A stretch of 64,000 nucleotides of DNA from Oikopleura dioica (taxonomy: Eukaryota > Chordata > Appendicularia > Copelata > Oikopleuridae). Both the position numbers and the translations under genes were made by a program. A model generated the notes under the pieces. The model did not search any database, was not told the DNA's origin, and saw only the letters and a list, made by a program, of their open reading frames with translations. Shown one piece after another: positions 42,892 to 52,580 of this stretch; position 1 is the stretch's first letter, and each line of letters opens with the position of its first letter. The stretch is taken from positions 2,674,501 to 2,738,500 of the forward strand of contig OU015568.1 in assembly GCA_907165135.1 (NCBI GenBank), in the 5' to 3' direction.

Positions 42892-44944
42892 CTAGCTAAA
42901 GTTGTGGTTACTTAGCTGTGAGTCTACGCGGAAACAAGCGAACGCCGGGAAAGGAAAGGGGAATTACCTGAAGTTGAGCTCGTCGCGGAGTTTAAGGAGG
43001 ACCATCGTCGTGACGCTCCAAATCGAGTTTTTCGGTTGTGTTGGAGGCGCTTGCCATTTGAATCGCGATTCTAAATCGCACCGTCAATTTTAACCTTTCG
43101 GGCATTTTTTCGACGCTAGTTTTTTAAACTGCTTTTACGACAAAGCAATTTCCAATGCTTTTAAATTGATCTTAATCGGTCTCCTTTTCCTTTCAAAATT
43201 TTATCAATTTTTTGACTTTTTTTTTCTTAACCCGTTAAGGGGGTGGTGGTCGAGAAAATTTTTTCGGACTTTTTAAAATTTTGATATTATTTTTAGATTC
43301 CTTGATAAAAAAGGAGCATTTTTGGTCTCTAGCTTTTTTTGATTGGACCAACTTTATTTAAGAAAATTTTCGATTTTATACTTTGAAATCGCCATTTTGG
43401 GGAGTTTTGAAACGCGTTTTTCTCACTAAAACCGATTCAAAATTGTTTTTTTCATTGCGAATTTATGTTTCTTGATCATATCTCATTTATAAAAATCTAA
43501 AAAATTACGATTATTGTTATGTTTACAAAAATTTCATTGAAAAATGAGTAAAATGACGATTTTTTCAGAAAACAACATATTTTCATTCAATTACTATTTT
43601 CTTTTCTAACTGGCTGAACTTTGTAAAACTAAGCCGCCCACACGCATAAGGGTTTAAACTTTCCTCTCGGTAAGTTTTATTTCGAAAAAAATATTAAGGG
43701 GATCGAGTTTTTTAGGTCAAGAGATGGGTCTACTTTGAAGGAATTTTTCACCATTTTTTCGAAAAATTATTTTTTTCAAACATAGCCGCCCGCATAAATT
43801 GGACCCTTTTTAACTTATTTTCAATCAGAGAAAAAAATATTTTTTTGAAAAAATTGGAGTTTTTTAGGTTGAAAAAAGTCTTAGTCTCGACCACCACCCC
43901 CTTAACAGGGTGGTCGATTTCACCTACGCTTTTGCATGTCTGCGATTGAGTGAAATCATGAATCCGGGCATCCGATTGGCTACTCATTTCCACGCGTGGA
44001 GATTAAATCTCCACGGGCCTGTTAACGGGTTAAGGGGGTAGAACTAGGATTTTCGAAAATAGGCAATTCTAGACCGGCGCTCAAAGCCAGGCAAGCTAAG
44101 ATATTCAAATTCTCTCTTCAGCTGAAGATAGAGCAAACCTAGATCTAACAACATTTTTCTTAAAAAAATTTTTCGTCAACAAATTTTGGCGGTAGAGAGC
44201 GATACACCAACCTATCTCATCGAAAATCGCCATTTTAGCCTATTCGCGTCCTCAAATTTCTCGAGTCACGTGGCTAGGCATTTTTTTTAAATTTCATTTT
44301 TTGATAGTTTAACGCTTTTTCTAGCAACATCTTTGAGGAAATTTCGTTAACATAAGTAAAAACAGGTTTTTCTTATTTAAAGATGCTCTCAAAAGTCACT
44401 TATTTTCGAAAAATCTAGTTCTACCCCCTTAAATCATATTTTTTATCCGACTTTTTTGTCATCCTCTGAAAGGTTGCTTTGGTGTATCAAGGCATTTGAA
44501 TAGCTAATTAAATCTAAAATTTACGAAAAATACAAAAACTGCATATACAAGCAATTATCTCAATTAGCCCGTTTCTTGAGCAAATATTGAATCTATCAAT
44601 AAAAAACACAGCTTTTCTTTTTTATTCTCTATTTATCCAAAAGCAAGTCTACAATCCGTTGGACCCTTTTTACGAGCAAAATAACTTTGAATCTAATAAA
44701 GGCTGATAAGGCCCTAGAATTTTCAATTGAAGGCTTATCAAAAAATGCCCCCACACGTTTTAATCGACATTCATTTTATTGAAACATTCGATTTCAATTT
44801 TTCAATTGACCACTTATCATGAGTTCGATAAGATATTACCTGAGCTGGCGGTTGAAGTTGTGGAAGAGGTGCTGAGCGAGTCTGGCGGCGGAAAGTTGAC
44901 GGGAAGCGTGCTTCCGAACGGATCGTAGGAAGTCCGCCGGGCCG
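42892..44944 (-). CDS. Unidentified gene with a 1.8-kb repeat-filled intron, 5' incomplete
   Basis: Two exons are convincing. Exon 44944-44840 reads RRTSYDPFGSTLPVNFPPPD and a Ser/Thr run, and exon 43070-42968 reads FKWQAPPTQPKNSIWSV then TMVLLKLRDELNF. Both are flanked by AG and GT, and the phases agree (1 to 1). A last short exon, 42910-42892, would add a few residues and a stop. The intron 44839-43071 is unusually long for this window because it holds the TTAA-flanked elements. Upstream exons were not found. RRTSYDP could be a kinase site. The family was not recognised, so no function is assigned. Confidence 0.55.
43235..43905. mobile_element. TTAA-flanked MITE-like element 1
   Basis: Perfect 20-bp terminal inverted repeats, TTAAGGGGGTGGTGGTCGAG at 43235-43254 and its reverse complement ending 43905, include TTAA at both ends as for piggyBac-type insertions. 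No transposase frame is present inside. It lies in the intron of the gene at 42892-44944. Confidence 0.7.
44030..44432. mobile_element. TTAA-flanked MITE-like element 2
   Basis: Terminal inverted repeats TTAAGGGGGTAGAACTAG at 44030-44047 and its reverse complement ending 44432, with ATTTTCGAAAA-like sequence continuing the match inwards. The TTAA ends are shared with the neighbouring element 1, from which it is separated by about 125 bp. No coding frame. Confidence 0.68.
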
Positions 44945-45067
44945 CTAACAAAATAGAATATATTAGAAGAAATATTAATCATTAGATTGTTTTCACGATG
45001 ATTTCTAATTTTTCCATTTAGAAACTTTCTGTTTCTGTTTTTTGAAATAAAGGGGACTGGCTGGGCT

Positions 45068-45160
45068 TGGCAACCTGTGTTGAAAACCTGAGTCAGGGTC
45101 TAGAATATCTTTCAGACCCTGACTCAGGTTTTCCACAGAGTTTTTCGAGCCAAGAGCATT
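45068..45160. repeat. Hairpin element with CCTGAGTCAGG arms (copy A)
   Basis: AAAACCTGAGTCAGGGTCT at 45083-45101 is the reverse complement of 45114-45132 with a 12-base loop. Flanks TTGGCAACCTGTG on the left and CCAAG on the right suggest the same family as the next copy. Confidence 0.6.
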
Positions 45161-45530
45161 GTAAATATTAAATGCCCGTGTGTTTTAGAGTTCGATTTGT
45201 ATAATAGGTTAAGTGTTGTCTATTTAGCGCGTTAAATGGCCATTTAGATGGTGGATCTCTTAGCTGAACGTTGAAAATGTCAAGGCATGCATGTTTCCTG
45301 AGCTGGCCCCCTCTTTTGGGAATAATGGTTAGAAATTCTAATTCGGATTTGAAATGGAATCACTCCTCGGTGCACTTGAACTCTAATCCGCTTAGAGTAA
45401 CACTTTCAACCAAACAGGGAAGGGATTACTGCCAGACCGCAGCCACAAGAAGACGTGGATTCGTTAATTTCAGCGAATTCAGCGTCAACCAAATATTTTA
45501 AAAAATTTAACAAGAAGTTTTTACCTAGAG

Positions 45531-45696
45531 TTGGCAACCTGTGTCGAAAACCTGAGTCAGGTTCTGAAAAGCTTCAATAAAAAGCCGCGTTGCGGCTTTT
45601 TGAAATCGAAGCCGATTTGCGGCTTTATTAAAAGCCGCTTTGCGGCTTTAAATTGAGGCTCTTCAAAACCTGACTCAGGTTTTTATTTAGGTTGCC
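45531..45696. repeat. Hairpin element with CCTGAGTCAGG arms (copy B)
   Basis: Outer arms TTGGCAACCT (45531) and AGGTTGCCA (45688-45696), inner arms AAAACCTGAGTCAGG and CCTGACTCAGGTTTT. The loop holds three tandem copies of AAAGCCGCNTTGCGGCTTT-like palindromes (45590-45650). Confidence 0.65.
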
Positions 45697-47115
45697 AGAT
45701 TTATCAAATAACGGGAGCCTCCTGTATTGAGATTTGTTAACACAATAACCCCTTGCAGCAGATTTAGGGCAGTTGTTTCGTAAAATATGCGTTTTGCATA
45801 TTCGACTACGACACACGCTGTCAGAAAACGAGGGGGAGTAAAGGTTTTAAAATGCAGCCCAAAAATGTTTCGAAGAGGATTGGCGGCAGCTGAAGCCGCT
45901 TTGCAACTTTTTCTTTGCAATTCGGCAGCGTTTTTCCAGCTTTTATGATAATGAGTCATTTTTCGAAAAATAAAAGAAAAAGAGTCCTTCTTTTATTTTT
46001 CGTTATTTTTTGCTGAGGTTGAAAAATTCAGAAGCAGAAGTTCTTTTAGGTCCAAAAATCCGTTCTAAGTCCGGCAGTGAAGTGTCCCGAGATAGTGTTT
46101 CTTTCTCTTCTTTCCGGTCGTTCATACTCTAAACGGTAATTTCCACGGGCTTCCCACCCTGATGTAACTATTATTTCGCTATTTATTGCAAAAGTAAGCT
46201 GCTAGTGCTAATGCAAACACCAACTTGCTGATTATAATAAACACATGTTCTGGGGCGGCACTTTTGCATAGAGAGGCTCACACGTTTTTTCAAGTAAATG
46301 TGTTTGGAAAACATAAGTTTCACGCTCTCAATGCTCATTTGAATACAGTCAAGTATACAGTAGTCATTAAATTACATAAATTAGCGATTTTGAACTTTAA
46401 TACGGCTCTAGAATATTCCTTTCTGTCACTGAAAGAAATTTTCTTTACCTTATTATTTTACTCCTAAAGGGTCAATCATTAAATTCCCATGTCCAACAAG
46501 AATTATTGTCAAAGACAAACGGACAATGTTACGAATAAACGCCCCGAAAACTAAACATACAAGTAAACGAATATTTATGAAATAATCATCTGTCAAAAAG
46601 ACAAAAAGCTGAAAGCAATTACTGAAAAAACGGGAAAACGGGAAATGACACGATTGAAAAAGAAACATTTAAGAGTAGAAAATGATGAGTGTGATGAATA
46701 AAATTGAAGTGATATGAGTTTTTAGAACTTTGTTATCGAAAAGAGGGAGAAAAAAATCTGCGGGTAATTTTACGCTCAGTTATTGGGCACGTGTTCGCCC
46801 GAGTCGAGTGAGGAGTAAGGGCTCTTTGTAGTTTAGAAATTAATTTTTCGAGGAAAATTTCACAATGCACTCTTCATTCAGATTGCTCTTTGACTTCTAT
46901 TACATAAATGAATCATTTAAAATGATCAAAAATATTGAGATGATGAGGATATCAATCTTAAGCTCGGATTTATGATAGGAACCTTTTATTCTTTTTACTC
47001 ACACAATGAACATTTTCTTGGCAGTTTTTGAGTCGTATGCTTATATCCGTAATAATACACAACCTCCAAGAAAAATAGAGATTTATTGTTCTTAACCTAT
47101 TGAACTAGAAATAAT

Positions 47116-47515
47116 ACAGTTTTTATGGAATTTTTGGACATCAATTTTTTGGACATTTTTGCAATTTTAAGGGGTTTTCTTGGGACACTTTTCAAAAGTG
47201 CCTGTATCAAATTTTTGGACATTTTCTGCGCCAAAATTTTAAATTTCCCGTTTTTTGCCAGATATGGCGTTTTTTCTTATCGAAAATCTTACTTTTTTTT
47301 GAAAATGATGAGATTTAAGCTTGATCTAGTACCCCAAGAACATTTTTTGTCTTTAGAAGAAGGATGAAACAGAGGATGATGGAGATTTTCCTCAAAAAAA
47401 AAATTTTTAAACGTTTTGGGTGGGACATTTTTTCTGACAGCATGCATCAAATTTTTGGACATTTTCGCGAAAATCTTGGGACAAAAAATGTCCAAAAGTT
47501 CCATAATTTACTGTA
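47116..47515. mobile_element. Inverted-repeat element with TA ends (Tc1/mariner-type MITE)
   Basis: Left end TACAGTTTTTATGGAATTTT, right end the near reverse complement GTTCCATAATTTACTGTA, bounded by TA. TTTTGGACAT motifs recur inside both halves. No transposase frame. The TA plus CAGT ends fit a Tc1/mariner-type non-autonomous element; that class is inferred from the ends only. Confidence 0.6.
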
Positions 47516-49142
47516 TCCAGGAAAAGGCAAAAGGTCTATTTCTTTTGATTTTCCTCGAAATCTTAAATCTACAATCTCACCTAAAACATCAGGTCGAGTA
47601 AATCGTCGTCTCCTATTCTCTACCATTTTCAAACTCAAAGATAATTCACCAAAAAGCACAAGAATCAGTCGGTTACTTTTTCAAAAAAAGCGCGATCGTC
47701 GCCGGCCTCCGCTCACGCCGCGCGGTTTGGAGGGCGCCACAGCGTTTTTTCTCAATCATCAAGAGCGGTGTTATGCGTTCTTATTTTTGTAATTAATCAT
47801 TTTCAAAGCATCGTTAATTTTTTTATTAATCAAATCTGCATATTCTTTTGATCTGTCGTTTTGCCTGCTAGATTTTTTTCTTTTTTTTTTGTTTAATTCA
47901 ATCTAATTCGATTGTATTTAATTGTTTATTGACAAAATAATTTGGTTCTCCATAACCACTTAGCTGTAAACTGCTTACCCCTTGCAACGAGCACTAGAGC
48001 TCCTTATCCATCAAAAATTCTATTTGAACAAAAACACACGAAACTTGTTGACCTTTTCCTCAAAACTCTGAGTTTTTTCTTCCTTGATCGAAAAAGGAAA
48101 AAAAAGATGATGACGGCGAGGAGACAAATTAATAAATCCTTATCATTCAATTTGCGAGGCAGTTATAACTGAAGATAAGTCACGCTAACAAGAGGTTAAA
48201 ATCCCCATCGATAGCAAAAAAGAAGGCATTCAGGAAACTTAAATTTGAGAAATTTGCTATCAAAAGAGTCATATTAAAGCTGACTGAGGCTTGAAAGTTC
48301 ATTCATTCGTATTTTAAAATACTCGTCAGTAATCGGATGTATTCGGTCAGAAAAAAAGTTTTCTTTATTGTCAAATCTCACTGCGGGGCCGGAGCGAAAG
48401 AGCAACAACCTTCCTCCTTTTTGAACAATTTCGAGCCGTTGAGCGTCTTTGCTCCTTGAAGTGGCTTGATTCTTAATTAACAGTGCTTACATCTCCTAAT
48501 CCGATAATACCGTTGTTATGCTTCATAACTTATAAGTTGCAATTTCTGCGCATAAAAAGAACTTTCTACCGAAGAAAAGAAGAAAAAGAGTTTTTCTTTT
48601 TTGTCAAAAAATTATCGCCGCAGATGCATGACAAATTAACGGGGGCACAATTTTCACGGAAAATCGTAAAAATGGCTACGTTTTAAAATTGAAATTGCGT
48701 CACACGTTAGACAGTCTACCTTTCTAGCATTCTAGAGCTCGATTTTAAAAAGGGGTTCGACAGATTATTCTTTCATTTTTGAACTTATGAAAGATTTTTG
48801 ATAATAGCGGTTCGAAAGTCACATATTTCCAATAATTCCACCCCTAGATCTGATTGAAAATCATGTTTTTGGAAATCCACGTGAACTGAAAAAATGTGTC
48901 CCATGGCCGGTGGGTCAGCAGCCGCCCCAAACAACACTAAACAAGAAGCTAAACAACAATACTCTTGGGCACCACGTTGACTATTTTCAAGCGAATTAAA
49001 TATATAAACACGTTTTTTGCGTGTAACTACGGCTGAGAATTTTCTAACCGAGGATTAGTCTCTGTGGGGGCAGCAAATTATCAGAAACGTTTTTGGCCCA
49101 TTTCTTCAACGGGAAAAATAGACTTACACGGCTTCTACTCGT
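47516..49142. other. Intergenic region, no gene recognised
   Basis: Low-complexity AT-rich sequence with a CG-rich patch at 47690-47740 (CGCGATCGTCGCCGGCC). Frames at 47364-47792, 47942-48172 and 48483-48686 have no recognisable domain. Confidence 0.45.
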
Positions 49143-49483
49143 TTAAGGACCCCCCGTCAGCTTTTTTCGAAAAATCAAATTTCTGAATTTTAAAATTTTG
49201 ACCCCGGAAATGGATTCTTCAGGTCAAAAAACGATTTTGAGGCTTCATTTTTGGGGGTCTATCTCGACTCTAACACCTTCAAAATCGCATTTGAAAATTG
49301 GACTTTTCGTCGAAAATTGACAAATTTGCCTCAATTTTGGCATAAAAATTGATTTTTCTTAGTCAAATATTCCTCTTGTCATGTTTTTGAAGCAAGTTTA
49401 ACCCTCGGACGCATTAAGAACCAAAAATATGGTGTTTTAAAAATTTCCATTTTTCGAAGGAAAAAGCTGACGGGGGTCCTTAA
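49143..49483. mobile_element. TTAA-flanked MITE-like element 3
   Basis: TTAAGGACCCCCCGTCAGC at the left and the reverse complement of TTAAGGACCCCCGTCAGC at the right (one C fewer), with TTTTTCGAAAAAT-like sequence continuing inwards on both sides. TTAA at both ends. No coding frame. Confidence 0.65.
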
Positions 49484-49945
49484 TAGCTGTTTACGCAACA
49501 AATGTTACATCTTTCATTCCCACTATCAAAATTCTAGAAACGGCTCTGACAGATTTAAGATCTAAGAAAGATCTACTTATAGACCCAACATGGTAAACTC
49601 CAGCATTTACAGGTTCCGAGTTATTCAAGCGGAAAGTTGGTATAATCGAAGGTAGTACCCTAAAATAAAACAGTCCTCTAGTTAGCGATGCTAATTGTTT
49701 TCTCTCAATAAAATTAAGAGCACTCTTAGAGTATCAGCAGGTGTACCCTCAACACAATCGTGGCTGTCGAAATATGAACGCGTAAAAGCATCACTTATCA
49801 CAAGAAGAGAGCATCGGTGGAGAGAAAGAACGCGCGCTTTGCGCCACAAAATTGCCACCTCGGTGGTTCTCGTTGGAAAGGTCTGTGGGAGAAGGTCCTC
49901 TCCTCTTAGGCATAGTAACTGGCTCGAATGGCGGACAAAGTCCTC

Positions 49946-50016
49946 GGAGAAGTAGTGCAGTGGTAGCACACCGGTTCATGAACACGGAGGTCCCTGGTTC
50001 GACCCCAGGCTTCTTC
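49946..50016 (+). tRNA. tRNA-like segment, copy 1 (anticodon arm imperfect)
   Basis: A 71-nt segment. Acceptor stem GGAGAAG / CTTCTTC pairs with one G-U. D arm GTGC-AGTGGTA-GCAC and T arm CCTGG-TTCGACC-CCAGG are perfect, and the A box (TAGTGCAGTGG) and B box (GGTTCGACCCC) are present. The anticodon arm CCGGT-TCATGAA-CACGG has two mismatches, so identity is unclear. TTTT follows. It may be a tRNA gene, pseudogene or SINE head. Confidence 0.5.
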
Positions 50017-50316
50017 AATACTTTTCACTCGCCTTTGCCTGATCCTACAAACTGGTGAAGACAGTGGGTTGTCTAGGTAGCCAAAACAAACCCTAAGCTG
50101 AGATTGACAAAGGTTCACTCAGTAGCTCAGGAGAAGCTGAAGGTTGGGAGGGTTGGTAGGCTTGTAACGGTTGGGGACCGTGGCACCAGACAAAGAACCA
50201 AAACCCAAGGCGGCATATGTAAGACGAGTTGTTAGAGCAGTTACTAGGGGGAGTTGTGGGAGAAGGTCCTCTCCTCTTAGGCATAGTAACTGGCTCGAAT
50301 GGCGGACAAAGTCCCC

Positions 50317-50387
50317 GGAGAAGTAGTGCAGTGGTAGCACACCGGTTCATGAACACGGAGGTCCCTGGTTCGACCCCAGGCTTCTTC
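50317..50387 (+). tRNA. tRNA-like segment, copy 2
   Basis: Identical in sequence to copy 1 over the 71 bases, in the second unit of the tandem array. The same perfect D and T arms and imperfect anticodon arm apply. Confidence 0.5.
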
Positions 50388-50675
50388 AATACTTTTCACT
50401 CGCCTTTGCCTGATCCTACAAACTGGTGAAGATAGTGGGTTGTCTAGGTAGCCAAAAACAAACCCTAAGCTGAGATTGACAAAGGTTCACTCAGTAGCTC
50501 AGGAGAAGCTGAAGGTTGGGAGGGTTGGTAGGCTTGTAACGGTTGGGGACCGTGGCACCAGACAAAGAACCAAAACCCAAGGCGGAGTTGTTAGAGCAGT
50601 TACTAGGGGGAGTTGTGGGAGAAGGTCCTCTCCTCTTAGGCATAGTAACTGGCTCGAATGGCGGACAAAGTCCCC

Positions 50676-50746
50676 GGAGAAGTAGTGCAGTGGTAGCACA
50701 CCGGTTCATGAACACGGAGGTCCCTGGTTCGACCCCAGGCTTCTTC
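50676..50746 (+). tRNA. tRNA-like segment, copy 3
   Basis: Identical to copies 1 and 2; third unit, 359 bp after copy 2. Confidence 0.5.
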
Positions 50747-51046
50747 AATACTTTTCACTCGCCTTTGCCTGATCCTACAAACTGGTGAAGACAGTGGGTT
50801 GTCTAGGTAGCCAAAACAAACCCTAAGCTGAGATTGACAAAGGTTCACTCAGTAGCTCAGGAGAAGCTGAAGGTTGGGAGGGTTGGTAGGCTTGTAACGG
50901 TTGGGGACCGTGGCACCAGACAAAGAACCAAAACCCAAGGCGGCATATGTAAGACGAGTTGTTAGAGCAGTTACTAGGGGGAGTTGTGGGAGAAGGTCCT
51001 CTCCTCTTAGGCATAGTAACTGGCTCGAATGGCGGACAAAGTCCCC

Positions 51047-51117
51047 GGAGAAGTAGTGCAGTGGTAGCACACCGGTTCATGAACACGGAGGTCCCTGGTT
51101 CGACCCCAGGCTTCTTC
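51047..51117 (+). tRNA. tRNA-like segment, copy 4
   Basis: Identical to the other copies; last unit. The repeat ends about 33 bases beyond the 3' end of this segment. Confidence 0.5.
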
Positions 51118-51150
51118 AATACTTTTCACTCGCCTTTGCCTGATCCTACA

Positions 51151-51908
51151 GGTCGTTGATGAGTTTGAGATGCAATCAGCGTTAGGTCAGGTGACAATCT
51201 GGAAGCGACGCGGCGAAATTATAGCTCGAACGCGTCGAAAATCACGCAATTCCAAATAATAGTAGTTTTCTCTTTCAGTTGAACCTGCAAAAATTTTTCG
51301 AATTCTCAAAGGCAACATTTGTTTTCTTGAAAAATTTGGTAATTAACGGATTTTCGGCTTCTTATTGGCCGTTGGGTCAAGCGCATTTTTTGACGAATAA
51401 GAAGCCTGTTTTAGCTTAATCAGCCAATAAGAAGCGAGAGACCTGTTTCAAAAAAAGTTTTTCATGAAATAAAAAGTTTGTTTTTACCGAAAAGCAGTTT
51501 TTTCTTGATGTTTTGAATCAAAGAAAAACTGGGTTTGCGGTCTTGTCACGATTTTTAACAAAATGGTGAATCAACTTTTACTGCGTTTTCAACGTGGTTT
51601 TATTTGATTTTGTAAGAGCTACTTGCTAAGGGAAATGGGGTCAACATGACGGAAAGACAAGATATCGTGGTTGATGGGGGAGACGTTTAGATAACTGCGA
51701 TACAAGCGCTTCCATGTTGGGAGTGGGCTTATGCGGCATCACCGCTGCCCAATTACCGTAATTTAGTTTTGATAAATCAGAAACGGTTTATGTTATTTGC
51801 AAACTTTCATCTTCTATCTGGTTTTTAGCGACTTTTGCAAAGTGGAGTTAACAGAAAAACAGATTTGCCGGTCTGCGTCGGCATATTTATCGAAATGAGG
51901 CTCTACGG
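51151..51908. other. Intergenic region, no gene recognised
   Basis: Contains a partial inverted repeat around 51357-51430 (CTTCTTATTGGCCG and CAGCCAATAAGAAG). Otherwise it is the upstream region of the small secreted protein. Confidence 0.4.
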
Positions 51909-51917
51909 TATATAAAA
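51909..51917 (+). promoter_or_regulatory. TATA box of the small secreted protein gene
   Basis: TATATAAAA in the context CGGTATATAAAATCAGG lies 56 bp before the ATG at 51965, giving a very short 5' UTR. Confidence 0.6.
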
Positions 51918-51964
51918 TCAGGTCTCTCTTTTGAACTTTGCAATAAACGATTCTTTCGAAAAAA

Positions 51965-52351
51965 ATGATGTTTCTTTTTGTTTTTCTTTTACTTGGATCT
52001 GTATTTTCTGATCCAGCAAAGTTGCTCGCTGATCGACTCAGGTATTATTTGAATATTTTGATGCCTAGCGTAAAAACGCAATTTCAACAAATGAATCATT
52101 TGAAATGATTTTCTAGAACTGAGATGTCTCACCCGGCGGGTTCACAGTATTCCAGGAAGCCTTCTTATGAAGAGAGCCCAATTGCACGATATATAAATTC
52201 TTTCCATGGTGCAGCAGGTAAATTATCTCGGCAAGCTAAAAATGATCCTGGCTTACGTATTGATACTCGAGACTGGCTTCTTAAATATAAGGGAGGTCCC
52301 AGAGGTAATGGTTGGCGACCAGTTTCGCAAGATAATAGAGCAGATCATTAG
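51965..52351 (+). CDS. Small secreted protein, unidentified
   Basis: Exon 1 (51965-52041) encodes a strong signal peptide, MMFLFVFLLLGSVFS. Exon 2 (52117-52351) completes about 103 residues. The mature part is basic and Gly/Ser/Arg-rich (SQYSRKPSYEESP, YKGGPRGNGWRPVS) with no Cys. It could be a peptide precursor or matrix component; a Gly followed by basic residues (KGGPRG) is not a clear amidation site. The family was not recognised. A TATA box upstream supports expression. A small gene with its own promoter fits the local layout. Confidence 0.6.
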
Positions 52352-52580
52352 AAATTCGCTGTCCGAGATATTTTACCCTCACTTTGATAAAAAATGAACA
52401 ACATGGGAGTGTGGAAACTCCTCACACAACTGTACGAAAAAATTTTATTTATGTCGATTTAATAAATGTAGAAAAGAGAATGCTTCTTTCAGGAAGATAG
52501 CGCAATCGCGGGCAAGCTTTTAACATGCAAATAAATAATGATTGAGAACATTGAGAGAGAAAGAACGCATGCCAAAGGAT

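Larger units (their letters stand above)
44945..47115. other. Repeat-rich intergenic region, no gene recognised
   Basis: Contains the two CCTGAGTCAGG palindrome elements (45068-45160 and 45531-45696). Frames at 45271-45501, 46225-46467 and 46453-46668 have no recognisable content. First exons of the gene at 42892-44944 may lie here. Confidence 0.45.
49885..51150 (+). repeat. Tandem array of about 365-bp units with tRNA-like segments
   Basis: Four tRNA-like segments recur at intervals of 371, 359 and 371 bp, with nearly identical sequence between them. The third unit lacks 12 bases near 50584 (GCATATGTAAGA in the others). The left end merges into unrelated sequence before 49885 and the last unit ends after CTGATCCTACA at 51150. 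Long open frames on both strands within the array repeat with the unit and have no recognisable content. Confidence 0.85.

Noticed and set aside
47364..47792. Open frame of 142 codons
   Set aside because: Its first part lies in the TA-bounded inverted-repeat element and the rest is low-complexity; no recognisable domain.
49946..50016. Calling the array tRNAs as tRNA-Met(CAT)
   Set aside because: CAT occurs in the loop, but placing it as anticodon breaks the anticodon stem; identity is left open.
49695..51159. Several open frames of 66-98 codons on both strands
   Set aside because: They recur with the tandem unit and run through the tRNA-like segments, so they are by-products of the repeat.
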